A stretch of 64,000 nt of DNA, taken from NCBI GenBank assembly GCA_005116955.1, contig SWDI01000006.1:31845-95844 (forward strand), read 5' to 3'. Numbering within the stretch: position 1 is the first letter of the stretch; the number at the start of each line of letters is the position of its first letter. Shown piece by piece: positions 26,348 through 34,392 of the stretch. Both the position numbers and the translations under genes were made by a program. This stretch comes from Nitrospira sp. GTDB taxonomy: Bacteria; Nitrospirota; Nitrospiria; Nitrospirales; Nitrospiraceae. The notes under the pieces are model-generated. The model searched no databases. It was not told the origin of the DNA and saw nothing but the letters and a program-made list of their open reading frames with translations.

Positions 26348-28677
26348 CCGAGCATGCCGTCTACAGACCTCGATCGTTTGTGGTCGCGGTCATAGTTGTT
26401 TCTGTGTTGTGGAGTGTGCTCGAAGCATTCGCTCAGACTTCTGAACTCAAGGTTGCCTCGATTGATATTCGGGGAGCCAAACGAATCGAAATGTCGGCGA
26501 TTGCTGGTCGACTCACGCTGAAAGCCGGTGATCGGTATATGCCGGACCATGTGCGTGGACAGGTGAAGATTTTATACGATACAGGTTTTTTCGAGGATGT
26601 GCAGGTTGAAACCGAATCGATTGCCGAGGGGATGGCGGTGACTTTCGTCGTGCAGGAGAAGCCGTTCATCACCGAGATCGTCTTCGACGGTAACCAGCAG
26701 TTGACCGAGGAGAAGTTGAAAGAAAAAACGACCATCAAGAGCCAGACATTTCTTGACCAACAACAGGTGAAGGAAAGTGCTGAGACCATCCGGCGGGTCT
26801 ATCAGCATGACGGCTATTACAATGCGCAGGTCGTTCCCGTGATCGAGGCATTGGATGAGGATCGGAAGCGGCTCACCTTTCATATTACAGAAGGGGAGAA
26901 GGCCAAGATTAAGACGGTGATATTCGAAGGACTGCGTGCGGCGACGAAGACCGAGATGCTCAGTGTCATGTCGACGCGGGAATGGATCCCATGGTATGGC
27001 TTCTTCACGAAGTTCAAGCTGCCGTCGATGGTGTCCGACGCGGGCGTCTTGAAACACGAGGAGGTGGGTAATGATGTGGAGCGCATTAGGGAAGTACTCC
27101 TGAATAAAGGGTATTTCAATGTTCGGGTCGGCCAGCCGTCGGTGGAGCTTACCGAAGATAAAAAATGGTTCACTGTCAGCTACCCCATTACCGAGGGAGA
27201 GCCCTTCACCATCGCTGAGATAGGGTTTCGAGGATACACGGTGTTTGAAGACCCTGAGCTTCGAGCGGGATTGAGGATCAAGGATGGTGAGATCTTTCAG
27301 CGTGCCAAAATCCGAGATGAGATCTCACGAATTACGGATTTGTACGGGAGTAAGGGGTATTCATTCGCCGAAGTCGTGCCTAATGTGAATCCAAACAATG
27401 AAGAACGGACCGTGACCATCATCTTCAGCATCAAAGAAGGGGAGATGATGCGGATCCGGCAGATCAATATCTACGGGAATGACAAAACACGAGACAACGT
27501 CATCCGTCGAGAAATCAGAGTCGACGAACAGGATGTGATCGACACCGCGTCTCTGAAGCGAAGCTTTCAACGATTGAATAACTTGAATTTCTTCGAGACC
27601 GTCGAAATCCTGCCCGCCCAAGTCGCACCTGACAAGGTTGATCTGAACGTGCGAGTGAAAGAAAAACCGACGGGGATGTTCAGCCTCGGCGGTGGGTTCA
27701 GTACGCTGGATCGACTGGTGGCGATCGCCGATATTACCCAAGGGAATTTGGGTGGATACGGCTATATGGGTCGCATCCGTGGGCAACTGGGCCAGCGAAG
27801 AAGTCTCGGGTCCATTACCTTCCGCAATCCCTATTTGAATGACTCCTTGACCTCATTACAAATAGACGGTTACCGCAGTATGACGAACTATCTTTCCTAT
27901 TTTGAAGAACGGACCGGTGGAAATGTCACCTTGGGTCGATGGTTATCGGAGTATGTGACGGGGAGCGTCAGCATCTTTGCAGAGCAAATCACGTACAAGA
28001 ATCCTCAATTCGGTATCTGTACACCTGGGGCTGAGCTGGTACCAATTGTCTGTCAACAGTTGGGGACACAGTCGTCGACGGGGTTTCGATTTGCGATGTT
28101 TCGGGATACCAGAGACTACTACCTTGATCCGAGATCTGGCTGGCGCATCGGTGGAGGGTTCGATATCGGAACACCTTATATGGGTGGGACCAACAACTTT
28201 ATCAAGTATCACGTGGATGTCATCAAGGTGACTCCGCTTCCGCTCGACATGAGGGTTTCGCTGCGGGCTCGCTATGGAGAGGTTCAAGCGCTTGGTGGAA
28301 CGACGCGGATTCCGCTCAGCGAACGATTTTTCGTGGGTGGAATCAACACCATGCGCGGGTTTGCTTTCGGACGAGCTGGTCCCGTCGTTCCCACGACGCG
28401 TGCTCCATTCGGTGCCGCCAAGCAATTGATTTTCAATGCCGAACTGATTTTTACGATTTCTTCCGAGGCGAAATTGAACGGGGTGATCTTTTTCGACTAT
28501 GGCAAAGGGTTCGATGAGGATGAACCGTTGTCAATCAATTTGCGGCCCGCTGCGGGTCTCGAAGGGCGGTGGATCTCTCCCTTCGGTCCCTTGCGAGTGG
28601 CTTATGGGATTAATCTTGATGCGCGAACCGGTGAGCGAGCCGGCGTGTTCGAGTTCACGATCGGAACCTTATTTTAG
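26344..28677 (+). CDS. bamA: Outer membrane protein assembly factor BamA
   Basis: Core of the BAM machine that folds and inserts beta-barrel proteins into the outer membrane. The 777 residues comprise a signal peptide (ending about EAFAQ), five POTRA domains (about 35-440; each with the pattern of a small alpha/beta repeat, such as VASIDIRGAKRIEMSAIAGRL) and a C-terminal 16-strand barrel containing the RGF motif in MRGFAFGRAG. It ends in Phe (FTIGTLF), as outer-membrane barrels do. The start is GTG 26344, overlapping a small leader ORF. Two Skp-like genes follow. Confidence 0.95.
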   Translation: MTEHAVYRPRSFVVAVIVVSVLWSVLEAFAQTSELKVASIDIRGAKRIEMSAIAGRLTLKAGDRYMPDHVRGQVKILYDTGFFEDVQVETESIAEGMAVTFVVQEKPFITEIVFDGNQQLTEEKLKEKTTIKSQTFLDQQQVKESAETIRRVYQHDGYYNAQVVPVIEALDEDRKRLTFHITEGEKAKIKTVIFEGLRAATKTEMLSVMSTREWIPWYGFFTKFKLPSMVSDAGVLKHEEVGNDVERIREVLLNKGYFNVRVGQPSVELTEDKKWFTVSYPITEGEPFTIAEIGFRGYTVFEDPELRAGLRIKDGEIFQRAKIRDEISRITDLYGSKGYSFAEVVPNVNPNNEERTVTIIFSIKEGEMMRIRQINIYGNDKTRDNVIRREIRVDEQDVIDTASLKRSFQRLNNLNFFETVEILPAQVAPDKVDLNVRVKEKPTGMFSLGGGFSTLDRLVAIADITQGNLGGYGYMGRIRGQLGQRRSLGSITFRNPYLNDSLTSLQIDGYRSMTNYLSYFEERTGGNVTLGRWLSEYVTGSVSIFAEQITYKNPQFGICTPGAELVPIVCQQLGTQSSTGFRFAMFRDTRDYYLDPRSGWRIGGGFDIGTPYMGGTNNFIKYHVDVIKVTPLPLDMRVSLRARYGEVQALGGTTRIPLSERFFVGGINTMRGFAFGRAGPVVPTTRAPFGAAKQLIFNAELIFTISSEAKLNGVIFFDYGKGFDEDEPLSINLRPAAGLEGRWISPFGPLRVAYGINLDARTGERAGVFEFTIGTLF

Positions 28678-28690
28678 TCGGAGTTTACGC

Positions 28691-29269
28691 GTGGTACGTT
28701 GGAACGGGAATCGGTGGAAGCGAGCGGCGGGACGAATCGAGTGGACGGCGATATCGGCCGCGGTCGCCGTCATGCTGGCACTGAGTGGAGGATGCGCTGG
28801 AGGCGGGGGAAAAATCGACGGGAAGGTGGCGGTGATCAATTTACAACGCTTGCTCAGCGAGACGAGTGCGGGCAAGAAGGTGAAGGAGAACCTGGCCGGT
28901 TTTTCGAAAAATCGACAGGCGTTGATGGAGATGGAGGAAAAGGAGTTACGGCGGATGGAAGAGGACTTTGTCAAACAGTCCTCCGTTCTGAGTCCCACCG
29001 CGAAACGAGAGCGGGAAGAACAGTTTCGCCGGCGCATGCAGGAGTACCAGCAAAAGGCCTCGGAATTGAATCGGGAAGTCCAAGAAAAGCAAAAAGATGT
29101 TCTGGAAGGATTTCGTGACAAGAGCGAAACGGTTGTCGCAAAGGTCGCCAAGCGTCTTGGATTGCACGTTGTGGTCGACAGGAGTAGGGGTGGTCCGACG
29201 ATCTATCATGAAGAAGGTCTGGACATTTCAGGCCAGGTCATCGAAGAGTTCAATAGAGAATACCCTTAG
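28691..29269 (+). CDS. OmpH/Skp-family periplasmic chaperone, first copy
   Basis: Skp-like protein of 192 residues, 13 bases after bamA. GTG 28691 is chosen because GGAG lies 7 bases before it and it gives a signal peptide ending ALSGGC, a lipobox-like site, so it may be a lipoprotein. The mature part has the OmpH pattern: VAVINLQRLLSETSAGKKV, a long charged coiled coil (about 55-150), and a C-terminal VAKRLGLHVVVDRSRGGPTIY. Skp-type chaperones carry unfolded outer-membrane proteins to BamA. A second, only partly similar copy follows. Confidence 0.88.
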   Translation: MVRWNGNRWKRAAGRIEWTAISAAVAVMLALSGGCAGGGGKIDGKVAVINLQRLLSETSAGKKVKENLAGFSKNRQALMEMEEKELRRMEEDFVKQSSVLSPTAKREREEQFRRRMQEYQQKASELNREVQEKQKDVLEGFRDKSETVVAKVAKRLGLHVVVDRSRGGPTIYHEEGLDISGQVIEEFNREYP

Positions 29270-29288
29270 TTTCTGAGGGAGGTGGGTT

Positions 29289-29831
29289 ATGACGAGTGTA
29301 GCGCGGGCGACATGGTTAGGCGTCATGGTATTGCTGGCGCAGGGAGTTGCGCCGCTCCATGCAGGAGAGGTGGTTCGGGTCGGGGTCATGGATCAGCAGA
29401 TGGTGATAGAGCGAACAAAGGCTGGGAAGCTGGCCTTGGAAGAGGTGAAGGGATACTCCATGACCAGACAAAAGATCATTCATGGTGATGAGCAAGAGTT
29501 AAAGGACTTGGAGCAGTCCTTGCAAGATCCGAACGTCAAGCTTGCGGACCAGGCACGGCAAGAGAAAGAAGAGCAGTTGCGCGGCAAGATGGAAGCGTTT
29601 CAGCGTCGGCTTCAAGAGTTCAATCGTGAAGTTCAACAAAAACAGCGCGAAATGGTCGTGGAATATGCGCAAAAAATCGCCGCCGCCGCGCAGGCTGTGG
29701 CTCAGAAAGAGGGATATACGGCTATCCTCGATAAGGGCAATGAAGCGCTCATCCGCATTGTCCTCTATCATCAGCCAGCGTTGGATGTGACAGATTCGAT
29801 CATCAAGGAATTTGATCGACAGAATCCCTAG
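29289..29831 (+). CDS. OmpH/Skp-family periplasmic chaperone, second copy
   Basis: A second Skp-like protein (180 residues), with signal peptide ending LHAG, then VRVGVMDQQMVIERTKAGKLA, a coiled coil with the pattern EKEEQLRGKMEAFQRRLQEF and the C-terminal VAQKEGYTAILDKGNEALI. A strong Shine-Dalgarno (GGAGG) precedes the ATG. It takes the place where lpxD is usually found in bamA-skp-lpxD-fabZ-lpxA loci. Confidence 0.9.
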   Translation: MTSVARATWLGVMVLLAQGVAPLHAGEVVRVGVMDQQMVIERTKAGKLALEEVKGYSMTRQKIIHGDEQELKDLEQSLQDPNVKLADQARQEKEEQLRGKMEAFQRRLQEFNREVQQKQREMVVEYAQKIAAAAQAVAQKEGYTAILDKGNEALIRIVLYHQPALDVTDSIIKEFDRQNP

Positions 29832-29869
29832 ACGGTAGCTCTATTCAGGATGGAGAGGAGGCAGAGCCC

Positions 29870-30322
29870 ATGGCATCGGTCGAACAGGCTGAGATTCAGG
29901 CGTTACTTCCCCACCGATATCCGTTCCTACTGGTGGATCGAGTCAAAGAGTTTGAACCGCATAAAAGCATCATCGGCATCAAAAACGTGACGATCAATGA
30001 GCCGTTCTTTCAAGGACACTTTCCCGGCCGCCCGGTGATGCCGGGGGTGCTGATTGTCGAAGCCATGGCCCAGGTGGGTGGTGTGCTGGTCTTCAAGTCT
30101 GGAGGGACGGTTGGAAAAACCATTATGTATCTCACGGGCATTGAGGAAGCCAAGTTCAGGCGACCAGTGGTTCCGGGCGATCAGCTGCGTATTGAAATCG
30201 AGGTCATCAAGAAGCGTCCGCCATTCTGGAAAATGCAAGGGAAGGCCTATGTAGACAATGAAATGGTCTGTGAGGCCGTGATGACGGCAATGGTGATGGA
30301 GGAGAAGGCGGACACGAAATAA
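29870..30322 (+). CDS. fabZ: 3-hydroxyacyl-ACP dehydratase FabZ
   Basis: FabZ removes water from 3-hydroxyacyl-ACP in fatty-acid elongation and competes with LpxA for 3-hydroxyacyl chains. The hot-dog fold motifs LLPHRYPFLLVDRV, NEPFFQGHFPGRPVMPGVLIVEAMAQ (catalytic His and Glu) and AKFRRPVVPGDQL are complete. It has 150 residues and a GGAGG ribosome site. It precedes lpxA, as is common. Confidence 0.96.
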   Translation: MASVEQAEIQALLPHRYPFLLVDRVKEFEPHKSIIGIKNVTINEPFFQGHFPGRPVMPGVLIVEAMAQVGGVLVFKSGGTVGKTIMYLTGIEEAKFRRPVVPGDQLRIEIEVIKKRPPFWKMQGKAYVDNEMVCEAVMTAMVMEEKADTK

Positions 30323-30436
30323 TCAGGTTTGATGAAGTACTCGATTCCTGAAGCGTACGGTCGGCGTGTGGGCCAGGCAGTGATCCGGCAGTTGACGAAT
30401 GGCCGGTGAGGGTTGACGCGAGTAAAGGGGGCATGC

Positions 30437-31255
30437 GTGAAGATACATCCAACAGCGATCATTCATCCCAAGGCGAGCCTCGATCATAACGTAGAAGTTG
30501 GGCCGTTCTGCGTCGTGGGAGAGCACGTCGTGATCGGAAAGGGGAGCCGACTTCTTTCCCATGCGATTATCGATGGGTGGACGGAAATCGGGGAGCGGAA
30601 TGAAGTGCATCCGTTTGCTTCGATCGGAGGGCCTCCACAGCACCTTGGCTATAAAGGGGAACCGACCAAAGTCGTCATCGGCCATGACAACATCATCCGC
30701 GAATATGTCACGATCAATCGGGGAACTACGCAGGGAGGGGGCGTGACCTCTCTTGGATCCAAGGGCATTCTGATGGCCTACGTGCATGTGGCGCATGATT
30801 GCCGGCTCGGTGATCATATCATTATGGCGAATGCGGCAAGCCTGGCGGGGCATATTACCATCGGTGATCATGCGGTTATCGGAGGCTTGACCGGTGTTCT
30901 TCAGTTTGTGCGTATCGGAGACTATGTGATGATCGGAGGGTGTTGTGCGATCGGCCAGGATATCCCTCCGTTTGCATTTGCAGCCGGCGGGTATCGTGCA
31001 CATCTGTACGGCCTCAATTCAGTCGGGTTGCAACGGCATGGTTTCTCGGTGGACCGGATTGCCGTGTTGAAGAAGGCATTTGACTTGCTGTTCCGATCGG
31101 GCCATCGGACAGCCGAGGCGGTACGATTGGCCAAAAAAGAGTTTAAAGGACAGGCGGATGTGGCCAAGATCCTCACGTTTATGGAGGGAACCAAACGTGG
31201 CATCTCAAGGGCTGTCAACCATGACCTAGAGCGCGAGTTCGATCAACCGGTGTGA
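30437..31255 (+). CDS. lpxA: UDP-N-acetylglucosamine acyltransferase LpxA
   Basis: First enzyme of lipid A synthesis; it transfers a 3-hydroxyacyl chain to the 3-position of UDP-GlcNAc or its 3-amino analogue. The left-handed beta-helix hexapeptide repeats run from IHPTAIIHPKASLDHNVEVG to about residue 190, with the catalytic-type His in VHVAHDCRLGDHIIMANAA and the C-terminal helical part after GLNSVGLQRHGF. GTG 30437 with GGGGG-type ribosome site (30426-30431) gives 272 residues. The stop overlaps lpxI (GTGA). Confidence 0.95.
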   Translation: MKIHPTAIIHPKASLDHNVEVGPFCVVGEHVVIGKGSRLLSHAIIDGWTEIGERNEVHPFASIGGPPQHLGYKGEPTKVVIGHDNIIREYVTINRGTTQGGGVTSLGSKGILMAYVHVAHDCRLGDHIIMANAASLAGHITIGDHAVIGGLTGVLQFVRIGDYVMIGGCCAIGQDIPPFAFAAGGYRAHLYGLNSVGLQRHGFSVDRIAVLKKAFDLLFRSGHRTAEAVRLAKKEFKGQADVAKILTFMEGTKRGISRAVNHDLEREFDQPV

Positions 31256-32124
31256 GCTACTCAGCCACTATGACCTTGGCCATGTCTATAGCGGACGGTC
31301 GAATCGGGGTGATCGCCGGGAACGGACGATTTCCGATCATCTTTGCGGATAACGCTCGCAAAATGGGCCTTCAAGTCTATGCGGTGGCTCATGAGGGCGA
31401 GACTGAACCGGAGCTCGAACAGCATGTCGATCGGATTCATTGGGTCAAGATCGGTCAGCTTAACAAGTTGATCAACGCGTTCAAGGCCGACGGCGTCCGG
31501 AATGTGGTCATGCTGGGGGGCATCAAAAAAACGCATGTCTATAGCCATGCCCGTCCTGATTTTCGTGTGCTCGCGCTCGCCACGAAATTAGCCCTTTGGA
31601 AGGATGACGATATTCTACGTGCACTTGCTGCAGAACTCGAGAAGGATGGCATCACCATTTGTGAGTCGACGTTCGGTCTGGAAGGGATCTTGGTTGAGGA
31701 AGGGACGCTCACGTCGCGTCAACCAACTAAGAAGGAGTGGGTGGACATCCGTTATGGCTGGGACGTGGCTAAAGAGACTGGGCGCCTCGACATCGGCCAA
31801 TGCATCGTGATCAAAGACCGCGTCGTCGTGGCGGTCGAAGCGGTCGAAGGTACCGATGAAGCGATCAAGCGTGGCGGCGAACTGGCCAAGGATGGTGCGG
31901 TCGTGGTGAAGCGGAGTAAGCCGCAGCAGGATCTTCGGTTTGATCTGCCGGCCGTGGGTCCTAGGACGATCGAGGTCATGCAATCCGTCAAGGCATCGGT
32001 GCTGGCTGTTGAGGCCGGTCGATCCGTGATGCTGGATCGAGAAGTGCTTCTCCGCACTGCGGAGGAAGCCGGCATCGCCGTCGTTGGCCTCGCTCGCGAA
32101 GAGGAGCCGAGCTCAGCGACCTGA
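31252..32124 (+). CDS. lpxI: UDP-2,3-diacylglucosamine pyrophosphatase LpxI
   Basis: LpxI hydrolyses UDP-2,3-diacylglucosamine to lipid X and UMP, replacing LpxH in many phyla. DUF1009 signatures: RIGVIAGNGRFPIIFADNA, HWVKIGQLNKLINAFKADGV, VMLGGIKK, DDDILRALAAELEKDGI and AVEAVEGTDEAIKRGG. GTG 31252 overlaps lpxA by 4 bases (290 residues); ATG 31270 or 31282 are also possible. A long imperfect hairpin follows the stop. Confidence 0.93.
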   Translation: MSYSATMTLAMSIADGRIGVIAGNGRFPIIFADNARKMGLQVYAVAHEGETEPELEQHVDRIHWVKIGQLNKLINAFKADGVRNVVMLGGIKKTHVYSHARPDFRVLALATKLALWKDDDILRALAAELEKDGITICESTFGLEGILVEEGTLTSRQPTKKEWVDIRYGWDVAKETGRLDIGQCIVIKDRVVVAVEAVEGTDEAIKRGGELAKDGAVVVKRSKPQQDLRFDLPAVGPRTIEVMQSVKASVLAVEAGRSVMLDREVLLRTAEEAGIAVVGLAREEEPSSAT

Positions 32125-32158
32125 GTCAGCGAACACGGTTTGGAATCTGAAGATCTGT

Positions 32159-32198
32159 TGATCGATTGATTTCAGAAGCTCAACAAATCAATCAATCA
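32159..32198 (+). other. Hairpin between lpxI and the oxidoreductase gene
   Basis: Left arm 32159-32172 (TGATCGATTGATTT) and right arm 32185-32198 (AAATCAATCAATCA) pair at 13 of 14 positions with a 12-base loop. It has no T-tract, so it is more likely an RNA-processing or stability element than a terminator. Confidence 0.5.
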
Positions 32199-32228
32199 GG
32201 AAATTCTCCAATTCAGTCCACGAGGTGT

Positions 32229-33176
32229 ATGGTCAAGCTCCGTGCCGGTGTCATCGGGGTCGGGCATCTCGGTCAGCACCATGCACGCCTCTATGCCTCA
32301 TTGCCAGATTCAACGCTGGTCGGCGTGATGGACCAAGACCAGGGGCGAGCCTCTGTCATTGCCCAGAAGCATGGCGCACAGGTATTCAGTGATCTGCCAG
32401 ATTTCCTGAAGCAGGTTGAGGTCGTCAGTATTGCCGTCCCCACATCCGGTCACTATTCCGTGACTAAAGCCTGTCTCGAAGCCGGGAAACATGTGCTGGT
32501 GGAGAAACCGATCGCCGTTCTGCCGGTTGAGGCACGGGAGCTGGTGGAGTTGGCAAAACGCAATCGATGTACGCTGCAAGTGGGACATAGTGAGCGTTTC
32601 AATCCTATTCTGCAGTTGATGCGGCCATATTTTCGAAAGCCACTGTTGTTCGAGTGTTATCGACTGGGGACCTACAGCGGGCGTGGCACCGACGTTGATG
32701 TCGTCCTGGATTTGATGATTCACGACCTTGATTTGGTGCTGTCCTTCGATCCAGGACCCGTCGAAGATGTGCGGGCCACTGGAGTGACGGTGCTCTCCTC
32801 GACCAGTGATGTGTCTAATGCACGTGTTCAGTTTAGGAGTGGGTGTGTCGTCAACCTTACCGCGAGTCGAATATCACCAAAAGCAACGCGACAATGGCAT
32901 GTATTTCAAGGCGATGGGTGTATGTCGATCGATTTCCAGTCTCGCCAGGGCGTGATCGGACGCCGATCGCTTGAGTCTGGCGGGAAGCCCATGGTGGTAG
33001 CTGAAGAGGTACAAGCCGGAGACGGTGAGCCGTTAAAACTACAGCTGGAATCGTTTCTCCATGCGATTCGTTTGGAATCTTGCCCAATCGTGTCCGGCGA
33101 GGACGGGGTTGCTGTTCTGGAGCTGGCTCATCGCGTGTTGTCAGCGATGGGAGTATCTTTGCCTCACAAGACATGA
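32229..33176 (+). CDS. Gfo/Idh family oxidoreductase, GnnA-like by position
   Basis: NAD(P)-dependent dehydrogenase of 315 residues. The Rossmann motif GVIGVGHLGQHHARLY, the catalytic-type EKP in HVLVEKPIAV and the HDLDLV stretch mark the family. It sits inside the lipid A block between lpxI and lpxB. In Acidithiobacillus, GnnA, a family member encoded between lpxA and lpxB, oxidises UDP-GlcNAc at C3 so that GnnB can make UDP-GlcNAc3N for amide-linked lipid A. A similar role is inferred here, but no transaminase (gnnB) is adjacent. ATG 32229 is preferred; the frame extends to a TTG within the upstream hairpin. Confidence 0.85.
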   Translation: MVKLRAGVIGVGHLGQHHARLYASLPDSTLVGVMDQDQGRASVIAQKHGAQVFSDLPDFLKQVEVVSIAVPTSGHYSVTKACLEAGKHVLVEKPIAVLPVEARELVELAKRNRCTLQVGHSERFNPILQLMRPYFRKPLLFECYRLGTYSGRGTDVDVVLDLMIHDLDLVLSFDPGPVEDVRATGVTVLSSTSDVSNARVQFRSGCVVNLTASRISPKATRQWHVFQGDGCMSIDFQSRQGVIGRRSLESGGKPMVVAEEVQAGDGEPLKLQLESFLHAIRLESCPIVSGEDGVAVLELAHRVLSAMGVSLPHKT

Positions 33177-33261
33177 GACCATCTCCACGGATCAACCGTC
33201 ACGTGCCTTCTCAGCCGCGTGCATCGAATCGCTGTCACTGGCTGTGCTCCAATAAATCGTC

Positions 33262-34392
33262 ATGCCGCGTATCCTGATCATTACTGGTGAAGCCTCCGGC
33301 GACCTCCACGGAGCCAATCTGGCCAAAGCGCTCAGAGCCAAGGACCCTCAGGTCTCGTTGGCCGGGATCGGAGGGGCAGCGATGGAGGCGGCCGGTGTGC
33401 AATTGGTCTGCAAAATGGGGCAGTTCGACGTGATGGGGATGGTCGGGCCCTTGGTGTTGGTGGCGATCATGCGACGGTTTTTCTTCATGCGACGGTTGTT
33501 TCGGTCCGAACCATGGGACGCGGTCATCTTTGTCGATAACCCCGGATTAAACTTACGGTACGCCTACTTCGCCAAAAGCGCTGGGTTGCGCGTGCTCTAT
33601 TATGTTGCGCCGCAGATTTGGGCCTGGGGGGCCTGGCGGATGTACTGGATCAAGAAACGAGTCGATCAGGTGTTGGTCATTCTGCCTTTTGAAAAACCTC
33701 TCTATGACAACGCGGGTATGCGCTGCACATTTGTCGGCCATCCCATTCTGGATGCAGTCAAAGAATCCTACGATCGGCCGGCGCTGCGCAGCAGATTTGG
33801 CTTTGCTCAGGATGAGCGGGTGGTTGGCTTGTTGCCGGGGAGTCGCGCACATGAGGTACAGGCGCTGTTGCCGATCCTGATCAGGGCCGCGGAGCAATTG
33901 GCTCACCGGGCGCCAAAAACGAAGTTTATCTTGGCGCAGGCCTCCACAATTCAGGATAATCTGCTGCAGCCACTCTTGCGGCACAGTTCGGTTCCTGTCA
34001 CTCTGGTCAAAGAACAGGCTAGTGAGGTGATGGCCGTATCCGATGTGGTACTGGTGGCGTCGGGGACAGCCACGCTGCAAGCCGCCGTCGTGGGCACTCC
34101 TATGGTGTTGATCTATCGAACATCCGAATTGGAATTTTGGATCGCGAGTTTCTTTCTCCGGGTCAAATGGATTGGACTGGTGAATTTGGTGGCAGGTCGA
34201 TCCGTCGTGCCGGAGTTGTTGCAGGATGAGGCTACCGGTCAGCGTCTCTACGAGGAGGCGCTGCGGATCTTGGAAGATCCCGCAGCCTATGCGGAAATGA
34301 AGCGGAGCTTGGCACAAGTACGAGACGCGTTGGGTGAATCAGGCGCGTCTGTTCGAGCGGCAGAACTGGTGTTGGCGGCATGTCAGGCCTAG
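33262..34392 (+). CDS. lpxB: Lipid-A-disaccharide synthase
   Basis: LpxB (GT19) joins lipid X to UDP-2,3-diacylglucosamine, forming the beta-1,6 disaccharide of lipid A. ILIITGEASGDLHGANLAKAL, FDVMGMVGP, VDNPGLNLR, YYVAPQIWAWG and FVGHPILDAV are typical, as are LLPGSRAHEV and SGTATLQAAVVGTPMVLIYR. Length is 376 residues. It overlaps msbA by 13 bases. Confidence 0.96.
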   Translation: MPRILIITGEASGDLHGANLAKALRAKDPQVSLAGIGGAAMEAAGVQLVCKMGQFDVMGMVGPLVLVAIMRRFFFMRRLFRSEPWDAVIFVDNPGLNLRYAYFAKSAGLRVLYYVAPQIWAWGAWRMYWIKKRVDQVLVILPFEKPLYDNAGMRCTFVGHPILDAVKESYDRPALRSRFGFAQDERVVGLLPGSRAHEVQALLPILIRAAEQLAHRAPKTKFILAQASTIQDNLLQPLLRHSSVPVTLVKEQASEVMAVSDVVLVASGTATLQAAVVGTPMVLIYRTSELEFWIASFFLRVKWIGLVNLVAGRSVVPELLQDEATGQRLYEEALRILEDPAAYAEMKRSLAQVRDALGESGASVRAAELVLAACQA

